Origin: Thermomicrobiales bacterium
Lineage (GTDB): Bacteria > Chloroflexota > Chloroflexia > Thermomicrobiales > UBA6265
NCBI GenBank assembly: GCA_030446955.1
Contig: JAUJMG010000015.1
Span: 1 to 24,802, forward strand
DNA: 24,802 nt
Direction of reading: 5' to 3'
The notes under the pieces are model-generated. The model was not told where the DNA came from and made no database searches. It was given only the letters and a program-made list of their open reading frames with translations. Of the stretch, positions 8,443-16,065 are shown piece by piece (positions within the stretch are counted from its first letter, which is position 1; every line of letters begins with the position of its first letter). The position numbers and the translations under genes were made by a program.

Positions 8443-9225
8443 GTGTCCGGACGGAGTCGTGGCGTGTCGGCGAGACCGAGGGCGCCGAGATGGCTGGCGA
8501 CCGACCTCACCGAGGGCCGGAGTCGCCCGCCACTGACCCGTCGCCGGGTCGTGGAGGCGGCGCTGCGGTTAGTGGACGAAGAGGGTCTGGATGCCCTGAC
8601 GTTCCGCAAGCTGGCGAGCGAGTTGGACACGTCGCCGATGGCCCCGTACAGCTACGTTCAGAATAAGGAGGAGCTCCTCGACCTCATGCTTGACCTCATT
8701 CTCGGCGAGGTCGACCTTACCGCCCCCCCCCACTACGACTGGATCGCCCGGCTGCGATCGATGTTCCGGAGCTACCACTCGGTACTGACCGCTCACCCTG
8801 GGATGGCGAAGGTCTACAGCGAGCACGTGAAGATCGGTCCCAACGGCCTGCGCGCCATCGACCACGCCCTGTCGGTACTGCGTGAGGCCAGTTTTCCCCG
8901 GGCTGCTGCCGTCAACGCGTTCTTTGCCCTGTTCAACTACACCATTGGTTTCGAACAGATCGGCGCGGTGAATCCAGTAGGTCAAAGGTTGGGTGGCGAG
9001 GAGCTCGACGACGATGTCCCCGAGCAGGTTCACCGCTTTTTCTCTGCGCTTCCGCCCGGGGAGATAGCGAACATCGTCGCGGTAGCGCCTTACCTCACCG
9101 GTGCCAAGAGCCGACGTCGCTTCGAGTACGGGCTGGACCTCATCTTGGCTGGCCTCAGGGCTCAGCATGCGGATCGCCTGGAGCGCCGAACCACTCGGCC
9201 CTCAGACCCAGGGTCGGACGAGTAG
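8443..9225 (+). CDS. TetR-family transcriptional regulator
   Basis: About 260 aa from the GTG at 8443, preceded by AAGGGTGG. The frame extends upstream to 8350, but that part lacks a conserved look. An N-terminal helix-turn-helix spans about residues 31-74 (RRRVVEAALRLVDEEGL ... TFRKLASELDTSPMAPYSYV ... KEELLDLML). It is followed by an all-helical ligand-binding domain resembling the TetR C-terminal family. It is divergent from the small protein/membrane protein pair and separated from it by a palindrome, so autoregulation and control of that pair are likely. Whether it also controls the peroxidase operon further left is unknown. The ligand is unknown. Confidence 0.88.
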   Translation: MSGRSRGVSARPRAPRWLATDLTEGRSRPPLTRRRVVEAALRLVDEEGLDALTFRKLASELDTSPMAPYSYVQNKEELLDLMLDLILGEVDLTAPPHYDWIARLRSMFRSYHSVLTAHPGMAKVYSEHVKIGPNGLRAIDHALSVLREASFPRAAAVNAFFALFNYTIGFEQIGAVNPVGQRLGGEELDDDVPEQVHRFFSALPPGEIANIVAVAPYLTGAKSRRRFEYGLDLILAGLRAQHADRLERRTTRPSDPGSDE

Positions 9226-9720
9226 CCCGGCGCGGCCCGTACAGGCGCCCGTCCGAGGGATCGCTGCCCGGAGGCTCGTAGTAAGCCCGGGAAAAGGGGC
9301 GAGCCACTTCGGGACGGCGGCACGGTCGGACTCCACCACCTCCGGCATCGCTGCGGTGCGCAGGCCGGCCGTCTCGGCGGCGCTCAACGTCCCGAGGTGA
9401 CGCAGTCGGTGGCGGTTGCGACGAGGCGACGGATGGCACCGGGGCGACGCCGGATGCCAGGGGTGGCTGCGCCCAGGGCCTGCCTTGGCAGTGCCGGTCG
9501 GTCGGCCTCGGACACTTACCGACGGCTTTCCTAGCCGCGGCGAGCTGGTGGACTACCTCGTACGGACCCTAAGCCTTGGGTGTTAGCAAAGGTTTTCGTT
9601 GACATGGCGGCGAAGTGGCGTTAGACGTGGGTACATACGGCGTAAGTGGGGATGACGCTGTAAGCGCCGTGCAGCTCGCACGGAGCTCGAGCATCAGCGC
9701 TACTGAAGAAGGGGTCAACA
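9226..9720. other. Region without a recognisable gene
   Basis: About 500 bases after the TetR stop. Several short frames are open on both strands because of high G+C, but none has a convincing ribosome site or recognisable domain. A possible promoter is listed separately near its end. Confidence 0.5.
9599..9627 (+). promoter_or_regulatory. Possible sigma70-type promoter
   Basis: A consensus -35 box TTGACA (9599-9604) is followed after 17 bases by TAGACG (9622-9627), a weak -10 match. It precedes the remnant starting at 9724 and the GMC gene at 10111. The consensus -35 box is notable in such high-G+C DNA, but the -10 box is poor. Confidence 0.3.
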
Positions 9721-9723
9721 CCA

Positions 9724-9960
9724 ATGATTCGCAATCAGCGTGGGAGCCGATCCGCTGCACCGAGTCACCGGTGGTGGTCGCGGCAGCCCTTGCCGCGATG
9801 CCGTTCGGAGCTGTGCCCGCCGGCGCTCAAGAGCAGGAGGTGCCGGACTGGTTCTCGTGGAAGAAGGAGGGTGCCGGTGTGGCCGTCGCCGACCTCACCG
9901 GTGACGGCGGCGGTGCACCCGCAGGCAAGTTCCGCCGCTGGTCTCCGACCATGAGGACTC
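9724..9960 (+). pseudogene. Possible remnant of a secreted FG-GAP/VCBS-type protein
   Basis: An ATG at 9724 opens a frame that soon becomes low-complexity. The frame one base over encodes a signal-peptide-like run (VVVAAALAAMPFGAVPAGAQ) and then VPDWFSWKKEGAGVAVADLTGDG. VAVADLTGDG is the typical start of an FG-GAP/VCBS beta-propeller repeat. After that the similarity is lost. This looks like the broken N-terminus of a secreted protein, with a frameshift inside the signal region. Evidence is short, so confidence is low. Confidence 0.35.
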
Positions 9961-10110
9961 TCTGGCAACTGGGATGCCGCCGCCCGCCCCGCCGAGCCCT
10001 CGCATTGTCCCGCGTAGGTGGGGACCGTTGTCCCTGGACAGCGGGACAACCAGCCCAGGATGCTCAGCCCACACGTCCAGCGCAGTCAACGGCTCAGTGA
10101 GGAGTGTCTT

Positions 10111-12489
10111 ATGCCCAAGAACCCACCGGACCTGCCACGACTGGTGCCGACGACGGATCCGGCCAACCGTGTTCAGGTCCAGGAGACGAAGTTCAGCCAT
10201 GACGTCCTCGGGCGGTACGTGTGCAACGACTGGGACGAGATCCAAGCGGCGCGCGACGACGGCGGGTTTCCCTTCGACGCTGTGGTCATCGGCGGAGGCA
10301 TGTTCGGCGCCTACTGTGCCGCCAAGCTCTTCTGGCGGGGAGGGGGGCATGCTCTACGAGTCCTCGTGATCGATGCCGGGGCCTTCCTGCTCGGCACTCA
10401 CATCCAGAACTTCCCCCGCCGCCTCGGTGGCTCCATCGGCGGCCCGAGGTACCCGAGGGCCAAAGAGGACGGGACGGGCGCACACAACGTGATCTGGGGC
10501 GTCCCGTGGATCAGCAACGAGGCGTTCTCCGGGTTGGCGTACTGCCTCGGTGGCCGGTCGCTGTTCTTCGGCGGCTGGGCGCCTCGGATGGAACGCACGG
10601 ACTTGGACAACTGGCCCGAGGCGATGCGCGACTACCTCCTTGGTGGCGCCGGAGCGGCGCCCGCCTACGAGCGGATCGAGAACGAAACCGGCACCGCCAC
10701 CGTCGCCGACTACTTGGGCGGCGACTTCCACGACGCCCTCAAGCAGGCGTTCGAGGCCGCCGCCCCCCAGGTGGCCAACGTGGTCCGGGTGGAGGAGGCG
10801 CCACTGGCCGTCCAGGGCGAGAGTCCGGGCGCCGGGCTGTTCTCGTTCGACAAGTTCAGCAGCGGACCGTTCTTCATCGACGCCGTGAGGGCCGACGCCG
10901 AGGAGCACGTGCGAACCTACGGCGACCGCAGCCGCCGGCTGTTCATCCTGCCCCGGGCCCACGTCCTGGCCCTCGGCACTACCGGGGACGCGGTGACCAG
11001 GATCGACCTCGCCGTGGATGGGCAACGGAGGTCCCTGGACGTGGACCCCTCCTGTGCGGTCGTGGTAGCCAACGGCACGATCGAGGCGACCCGGCTCGCC
11101 CTGGACTCCCTCGGCGTGGGCTCGCGCCAGTTCGGTTCCCCCCGCCTCGGGAACCTCATGGCCCACCTGCGCAGCAACATCGTGGTGCGGATCAAGCGGG
11201 CCGCCCTCGGGCTTCCCGCCGGACCGCCCCGGAACCTCGAGACCACCGCGTTGTTGGTGCGGGGCGAGTCGCGCGGGCGCCGCTTCCACGTACAGGTCAC
11301 CGCTGGGGCGGTCGGCGGGGTCGACTCGGAGAAGAACATGTGGCAACAGGTGCCCGACATCGACCTCCTGGAGGAGATGCGCACCAACCAAGACCCGACA
11401 TGGATCACCCTCACGCTTCGGGGCATCGGTGAGATGGAAGACGACCGGAGCCTGCCCCCGAAGGTGGACCGTAGCTGGATCGACCTCAGCAACGAGACCG
11501 ACGAGTGGGGGATGCGACGGGCCTACGTGAACCTGGTGGCCACCAAGAGCGACCGGGAGCTGTGGGGCGACATGGACGAGGCCGCCTTTGCCCTGGCTGC
11601 CCAACTCGCCGGCTCTCCTGACGACATCCAGTACTGGAACAAGCCCGCCCACCAGTGGCAGGGCCAGCGGCCGCAACCCGGCGCGGACGGACGAGGGTTC
11701 TGGCAGGACGTGCTCGGCACGACCCACCACGAAGCAGGAACCTTGTTCATGGGTGAGCCTGGCGCCTCCCTTACCGACCTCGACGGGAAGTTCCACCACC
11801 TGCGCAACGCCTATGCGGTGGGACCGGCCACGTTCCCGACGGGGGGTTCCGCGAATCCTGCCCTCACCGCGCTGACGCTCGCTCGTCGCACCGCCGGAGC
11901 CATCGTCCGCGCTGCCGCCCCTGCCGCCCTTCCCGGCTTCACGCCGCTGTCGCTGGAGCCAAGCGACTGGCGAATGGTGGCGGCGCCCGGCAATGAGCCG
12001 GCGCCGAGGATGCAGCGGTTCGGGGCAGTGTGGGAGACCTTCGGTGGCTACGGGCTGTACTGGTACACCAAGGAGGAGTTCGCCAATTTCGTACTGGCCC
12101 TGGAGTGGCGAGTGGCTCGGGCTGACGACAACTCTGGGGTCTACATCCGCATCCCTTCTCCGGAGCTCCCGAACGCCCTCGCCGAAGCCGACGACAAGGG
12201 CCACGAGGTTCAGATTGACGAGCTGGGCGCTCCTGATGGAGCCGCCGTCCATCGCACCGGAGCCGTGTATCGCCTCCAGGCGCCGTCCTCATTCCCCTCG
12301 GCACCCGTCGGCAGCTGGAACACGTACCTCATCGAGGCCAACGGCCCGCTGGTCAACGTCACCCTAAACGGCGTTCCCATCAACAGCTTCGAAAGTTCTC
12401 GACAGGGCGCTGGATACCTTGCGTTGCAAGCCCATCACTTCGGTTCGCGGGTCCAGTTCCGCAACCTTCAGGTGAGGAAACTCCCCTGA
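10111..12489 (+). CDS. GMC-family oxidoreductase fused to a DUF1080 domain
   Basis: A 792-aa protein from the ATG at 10111, with AGGAG 7 nt upstream. FDAVVIGGGMFGAYCA (about 55-70) is the FAD-binding Rossmann motif. THHEAGTLFMGE (about 538-549) holds the likely catalytic His539/His540 pair. PTGGSANPALTALTLARRTAG is the characteristic GMC C-terminal FAD segment. From about residue 608 to the end, the sequence (FGAVWETFGGYGLYWYTKEE, DDNSGVYIRIP, GSWNTYLIEANG, FRNLQVRKL) fits DUF1080, the 3-keto-disaccharide hydrolase-like fold. GMC enzymes such as pyranose oxidases make keto-sugars and H2O2, and DUF1080 proteins can cleave 3-keto-glycosides. The fusion therefore suggests coupled oxidation and cleavage of a glycoside. 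No secretion signal is visible. The gene stands alone and faces the graspetide ligase. Confidence 0.88.
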   Translation: MPKNPPDLPRLVPTTDPANRVQVQETKFSHDVLGRYVCNDWDEIQAARDDGGFPFDAVVIGGGMFGAYCAAKLFWRGGGHALRVLVIDAGAFLLGTHIQNFPRRLGGSIGGPRYPRAKEDGTGAHNVIWGVPWISNEAFSGLAYCLGGRSLFFGGWAPRMERTDLDNWPEAMRDYLLGGAGAAPAYERIENETGTATVADYLGGDFHDALKQAFEAAAPQVANVVRVEEAPLAVQGESPGAGLFSFDKFSSGPFFIDAVRADAEEHVRTYGDRSRRLFILPRAHVLALGTTGDAVTRIDLAVDGQRRSLDVDPSCAVVVANGTIEATRLALDSLGVGSRQFGSPRLGNLMAHLRSNIVVRIKRAALGLPAGPPRNLETTALLVRGESRGRRFHVQVTAGAVGGVDSEKNMWQQVPDIDLLEEMRTNQDPTWITLTLRGIGEMEDDRSLPPKVDRSWIDLSNETDEWGMRRAYVNLVATKSDRELWGDMDEAAFALAAQLAGSPDDIQYWNKPAHQWQGQRPQPGADGRGFWQDVLGTTHHEAGTLFMGEPGASLTDLDGKFHHLRNAYAVGPATFPTGGSANPALTALTLARRTAGAIVRAAAPAALPGFTPLSLEPSDWRMVAAPGNEPAPRMQRFGAVWETFGGYGLYWYTKEEFANFVLALEWRVARADDNSGVYIRIPSPELPNALAEADDKGHEVQIDELGAPDGAAVHRTGAVYRLQAPSSFPSAPVGSWNTYLIEANGPLVNVTLNGVPINSFESSRQGAGYLALQAHHFGSRVQFRNLQVRKLP

Positions 12490-12787
12490 AGTGGGACCTT
12501 TTCGGCCAGACGGTGCGACATACGCCAAGAGCGTCGTCGAGCGCCGAATCGCTTGATTCCCGATGCTCAAACGAACCGCCCTCTTCCGCACCGTCCCACG
12601 CGCACTTGGTACACGGTGGAGCTGGGCAAGAGACCCATGGCACATCCCGGATCAATGAAGGTACGCCCCCCGCGAGCTGACGCGTGCAGGGGAATGATCA
12701 TGACGGACCTCAAACCGGGCGAGTCCGGCGCTGATGGCACGAGTAGGGGCTCATATATGGCCCAGGGATATTCTTTTGCTTCGTATA
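12490..12787. other. Convergent intergenic region
   Basis: It separates the convergent stops of the GMC gene and the ATP-grasp ligase. I see no clear gene or strong terminator hairpin. A small plus-strand frame beginning near 12701 (MTDLKPGESGADG) is open but unsupported by a good ribosome site or any recognised similarity. Confidence 0.45.
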
Positions 12788-13741
12788 TCAGGTCAGCAGT
12801 GCAGCAAGCGCTTGCGAAACCGGTGTGCTACCGGTCATGCGTTCGATGCCGCTGAACATCGGCGAGGGATTGCATTCCAGTACGGCGAAGCTGTCGTCTG
12901 GACGGCGCCGGATGTCGATGCCGGTGAACGTCAAGCCACACGCCTGGGCCGCTCGACCGGCTGCCTCCTGCTCCCCAGCGCAGAGCGCTGTCGGGACAAC
13001 GGCGGTCTCCGCACCGCGGTAGTCCACTTCCTCGGAGACGATCTCGTACGAGGCCACCACGGCGGATCCGACCACATAGACACGAAGGTTGCGTCCCGGG
13101 ACCTCCTCTTGAAACAACACCGGCGCCCGGGCGAGGAGCCGAAGCCGGTCTGGCTGTAGATCGTCTTCGCTGACCCGTCGGCACAGGCCTCCACCGGCTA
13201 CCGGCTTGTAGACGATCCTCCCGCAGGTACGTTCTGCAAACGCCAGAACGGCGTCGGGGTCGTTGGTGGCCAAGCTCCTCGGGACGGGAACGCCTGCCTG
13301 GCGGAGCGCTTGGAGCTGGTCCAACTTGAGAAAGTGCTGACTGAGGCTGCCGGGAGTGTTGACGAAGGCAGCGCCGGCCCGCTCCAGGGCGGCGAGGAAG
13401 CTAAACAGGAACGAGCGGCGCTCGCGCCCGGCGGCGTAGGCGTGGTCGGCACGCCTGAGGACCTCGTCCACCGTGGCCGGCGGCTCGTTTGCCGCCTCTT
13501 GGTCCAGCGGGTGGAACGGAAGGGGAAGGGAGAGCGACCGCACATACCACCGGGCGATGGCGTGAACGTCGAGTCCGCCGACGGCGGGCACGCCGTCGAG
13601 CAGGCTCATCGTTCCTGAGCCAGGGAACCGCGAGAGGTCGAGGATGACTGGCTCCGCCCCTCGTGCTCGAAGGCGCTCGGTCACGCTCAGCACCTGGGGA
13701 TCACTCGGTGGTCCGATGATCCCTTGTGCCCCCTCGCTCAT
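12788..13741 (-). CDS. RimK-type ATP-grasp ligase, graspetide maturation enzyme
   Basis: A 317-aa ATP-grasp protein of the RimK/microviridin-ligase type. Visible landmarks are RIVYKPVAGGG (about 175-185; ATP-binding Lys179 and Gly-rich loop), FQEEVPGRNLRVYVVG (about 210-225; adenine-contacting and substrate-side region), GIDIRRR (Asp275) and FAVLECNPSPMF (Glu289, Asn291; Mg-binding). It should activate acidic side chains of the adjacent precursor as acyl phosphates and join them to Thr hydroxyls as esters. The N-terminal third would hold the leader-binding region. It starts 26 nt after the precursor stop with only a weak ribosome site, so coupled translation is likely. No transporter or protease gene adjoins it. 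The alternative, a generic RimK-like ligase, is made unlikely by the neighbour. Confidence 0.9.
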   Translation of the reverse strand: MSEGAQGIIGPPSDPQVLSVTERLRARGAEPVILDLSRFPGSGTMSLLDGVPAVGGLDVHAIARWYVRSLSLPLPFHPLDQEAANEPPATVDEVLRRADHAYAAGRERRSFLFSFLAALERAGAAFVNTPGSLSQHFLKLDQLQALRQAGVPVPRSLATNDPDAVLAFAERTCGRIVYKPVAGGGLCRRVSEDDLQPDRLRLLARAPVLFQEEVPGRNLRVYVVGSAVVASYEIVSEEVDYRGAETAVVPTALCAGEQEAAGRAAQACGLTFTGIDIRRRPDDSFAVLECNPSPMFSGIERMTGSTPVSQALAALLT

Positions 13742-13767
13742 CTCGGCGTCGCCGGCCCTGGGGACGG

Positions 13768-14133
13768 CTACTCGGACTCGCCGCCTTCTTCCCCGAGCGC
13801 CTGGGTGGTGACGTCGTCGCCTTCCTCGCCTACGGCCAAGGTCGTCACGATCGTCCCGTGCATGAGGGCGGGCACGGGCTGTTCGTCGCCTTCCTCGCCG
13901 ACCGCCATCGTGGTCGGCTGGTCGCCTTCCTCACCCACGGCCATGGTGGTGACCACCCAGCCCGCCGCCAACACGGCGTCTGCATCGCCTTCCTCGCCAA
14001 CCGCCGTCGTTGTCGGCTGGTCGCCCTCCTCGCCCACGGCCATGGTGGTCACCAGCTTGGGAAAACGTCGGCGGGCTCCGCGCAAGCTCTCACGGAGGTC
14101 CTTGATGTAGAGCTCCTCGTCGTCCTTGGCCAT
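13768..14133 (-). CDS. Graspetide precursor peptide, six TTxxxxEE core repeats (plesiocin-like, group 2)
   Basis: A 121-aa peptide with a strong AAGGAG ribosome site 8 nt before ATG 14133. Residues 1-28 form a charged, helical leader containing LYIKDLRESLRG. Residues 29-118 hold six core motifs with consensus TT-x-A-V/L-G-EE-G-D, starting at T29, T41, T62, T74, T97 and T109. They form three pairs: starts are 12 residues apart within a pair and 21 or 23 apart between pairs. The pairs are separated by linkers (ADAVLAAGWVV and EQPVPALMHGTIV). TTxxxxEE is the hallmark of group 2 graspetides such as plesiocin, in which both Thr are esterified to both Glu to make a hairpin. By analogy up to twelve esters could form here. 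The partner ligase follows immediately. Biological activity is unknown; protease inhibition is known for relatives. Confidence 0.92.
   Translation of the reverse strand: MAKDDEELYIKDLRESLRGARRRFPKLVTTMAVGEEGDQPTTTAVGEEGDADAVLAAGWVVTTMAVGEEGDQPTTMAVGEEGDEQPVPALMHGTIVTTLAVGEEGDDVTTQALGEEGGESE
13780..14049 (-). repeat. Six coding repeats of the graspetide core
   Basis: On the plus strand the recurring text is close to GTCGCCTTCCTC followed by a variable CACCCACGGCCATGGT-like part. The repeats are in frame with the precursor and encode the six TTxxxxEE motifs. Third-codon positions differ among copies while the amino acids stay constant, which points to selection on the peptide and expansion by duplication. 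Confidence 0.85.
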
Positions 14134-14314
14134 CGGCTGTCTCCTTCCCTCAAGATCGGGATCAAGGCGTTTCTGACCGGCCGCCCTACCACCGCGCCTG
14201 GCTGAAAGCTGACAGACCCCGCGCTGGCGATCTCGCCTCCGTGTGCTGCGCGGCGCGATAGCTGATCCCGGCCATACCCGTATGTCTTGCCAGAGAAGGT
14301 CTAGGACGTCTTCA

Positions 14315-14739
14315 TCAGCTGGTCAAGAGGATGGAGCGGCTCAGTAGGTGGGCACGGGTTCGCCCTAGCAGCTTTACCGTCCGGCACGGGATTTCGACTC
14401 CGTGCCGAGCCAGCAGCTCGTGGATCTTCACCGCGGTGAGATCGACTTTGACCCACGCCGCCATCTGGTCGTAGTTGGCCTGGAGCCGTCGCCACGCCTC
14501 GCGTGGCCGTCGGTGCGGTGGGGGCGCACCGCCTCGACCACCAAGCCGATGAACATGTTGCTCGACTGCTCCTCCCCGCCGTCGCGGACCAGACCGAGCC
14601 CGACGGCGGCATTCACCTAGCGGCGGACGGTCTTGCGGGCGAAGCCCACCAGCCGTTCCGTCGCCCGGATGCCCTCGCCGGCCAGCCACAGCCGCAGCAC
14701 CTCTCGAATCCCGAACACTCGGACCCCCCTGAACGCCAT
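14315..14739 (-). pseudogene. Degenerate IS21-type transposase (IstA N-terminal remnant)
   Basis: The ATG at 14739 begins MAFRGVRVFGIREVLRLWL and continues GIRATERLVGFARKTVRR, the helix-turn-helix start of IS21-like IstA transposases. An in-frame TAG (14617-14619) replaces the expected Tyr. Similarity then continues in frame (NMFIGLVVEAVRPHRTDGHA) and after a frameshift near 14490-14510 resumes as WRRLQANYDQMAAWVKVDL and LLARHGVEIPCRT. It ends abruptly there, so the DDE domain and istB are missing. Its start abuts the truncated kup fragment directly, suggesting that insertion of this element broke that gene. Confidence 0.8.
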
Positions 14740-15611
14740 CGGGCCAGATCTACGCCCGGCGCTGAACTGGGCGCTGATGGTGGCCTGCATCGGCCTCGTC
14801 CTCGGTTTCCGGTCCTCGACCAACCTCGCCGCTGCCTACGGCGTCGCCGTGACGACGACGATGGTCATCACCACACTGTTGTTCTACGTGGTCCTGCGCC
14901 AGCGCTTCGGGTGGAGGTGGGCCTCGGCCGTGGGGCTCTGTGTCCCCTTCCTCGCCATCGACCTCGCGTTCTTCGGCCCCAACCTCTTGAAGATCCCTGC
15001 CGGCGGCTGGTTCCCACTGGTCGCCGGCGGGCTGGTGTTCATCATCATGACCACCTGGCGCACGGGACGAGCCATCGTCGCCGAGCGAATCAGCGGCGGC
15101 GAAGTGCCCATGCATACCTTCCTCGACAGCCTGTTCTCAAGCGACGAGTCGCCGGCGCGTGTCCCGGGAACGGCGGTGTTCCTCTTCTCCGTGCCTGACG
15201 TCGTGTCCCCCGCCCTACTGGCCAACGTCCGTCACAACAACGTCCTGCACGAGCGGGTCATCGTCGTTTCCATCGCCACCGACCCGACGCCGCGGGTGCT
15301 TCCCGTCCGCCGAGCCGACGTGCGGGATTACGGCCATGGAGTCCATCGCGTCGTGCTCCACTACGGCCTTCTCGAACAGCCGAACGTGCCCGAGGGGCTT
15401 ACAGAAGGATCCGCCGGTCGACTCGGCGTCCTTCGCGAGGAGAGGACGTACTTCCTCGGTGCTGAGTCGCTGGTGGCGACGAGGCGCCCGGGGATGGCGC
15501 TCTGGCGAGCGGCTCTTCACCGTTCTCAGCCGCAACGCCACGCCCGCCTCGTCCTACCTTGGTTTGAGCCCGGAATCGACGATGGTCGTCGGCCAGCAGG
15601 TCGAACTCTGA
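14738..15611 (+). pseudogene. kup: Truncated and frameshifted Kup potassium transporter
   Basis: The frame encodes the last membrane segments and the cytosolic tail of a KUP-family K+ transporter: PALNWALMVACIGLVLGFR, SSTNLAAAYGVAVTTTMVI, then ARVPGTAVFLFSVPDVVSPA, NNVLHERVIVVS and RTYFLGAESLV. The first half of the protein is absent. Similarity starts at SGQIY (about 14739-14753), one frame off, right at the IS remnant boundary. A second shift near 15506 moves from PGMALWR to ERLFTVLSRNATPASSYLGL and the usual VEL end, stopping at 15611. With a missing half and two frameshifts it cannot make a working transporter. Confidence 0.85.
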
Positions 15612-16065
15612 CGGCACTTGGTGAGCACTCCTGCGACGCGCCAGCCATTCACAGCCGGCGACCCATCGGGCCGTTGATGGGCGAATGGATGCCAAGAAAC
15701 GGCAGCACCCGGTTGCAGGTCGTGGGCGGCCCGGGTGCTGGTGACCGCCGACAACGGGGCTGAGGTTCCAGATCACCTCCCGTACCCTCATCTCTACGTC
15801 TACTTCGGGTCGAAACGGAAGGGCCCTCGGATTGCGCGCCCGGGGTGGCTTGCCGAGGCCGACATGCCTGATCGCAGAACGCCGTCTGACAACGACAAGG
15901 TAGTCGTAGGCCGGGCACGAATTGCATCGTGGGGCTTTCGCGATCTCGGACGCCACTGACCCGGACGTGTAGGCCCTGACGTCCATGTCACTCGGAAGTC
16001 AGACGACCCTTGCTCTCATGCGGCCGCAGGACGAAACTGTGGTGGAAGAGAGGCGGGAGGGCGCG
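15612..16065. other. Region without a recognisable gene
   Basis: About 450 bases between the kup remnant and the phosphatase-family gene. A 74-codon plus-strand frame (GTG at 15735 to 15959, containing YPHLYVYFGSKRKGPRIARP) is the most protein-like stretch, but it has no good ribosome site and matches nothing I know. It could be another gene fragment. Confidence 0.4.

Noticed and set aside
10221..11432. 403-codon plus-strand frame overlapping the GMC gene
   Set aside because: Arg/Pro-rich shadow of the GMC frame without any domain.
10354..12252. 632-codon minus-strand open frame
   Set aside because: It lies entirely within the GMC oxidoreductase gene, whose motifs are unambiguous, and is rich in repetitive Gly/Arg/Val typical of antisense high-G+C frames.
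13780..14049. Regular repeats that might suggest a CRISPR array or minisatellite
   Set aside because: The repeats are in frame, vary mainly at third codon positions and encode the TTxxxxEE motifs. Spacing is unequal and there are no unique spacers.
13724..14205. Plus-strand frames over the repeat region with repeated Ser-Pro-Ser-Ser-Pro-Thr
   Set aside because: They are antisense to the precursor gene, which has a strong ribosome site and a matching ligase; the plus frames have no such support.
14633..15763. Intact 376-aa membrane transporter
   Set aside because: The frame covers only the C-terminal half of Kup, begins in unrelated sequence and leaves the Kup frame near 15506, so it is a fragment.
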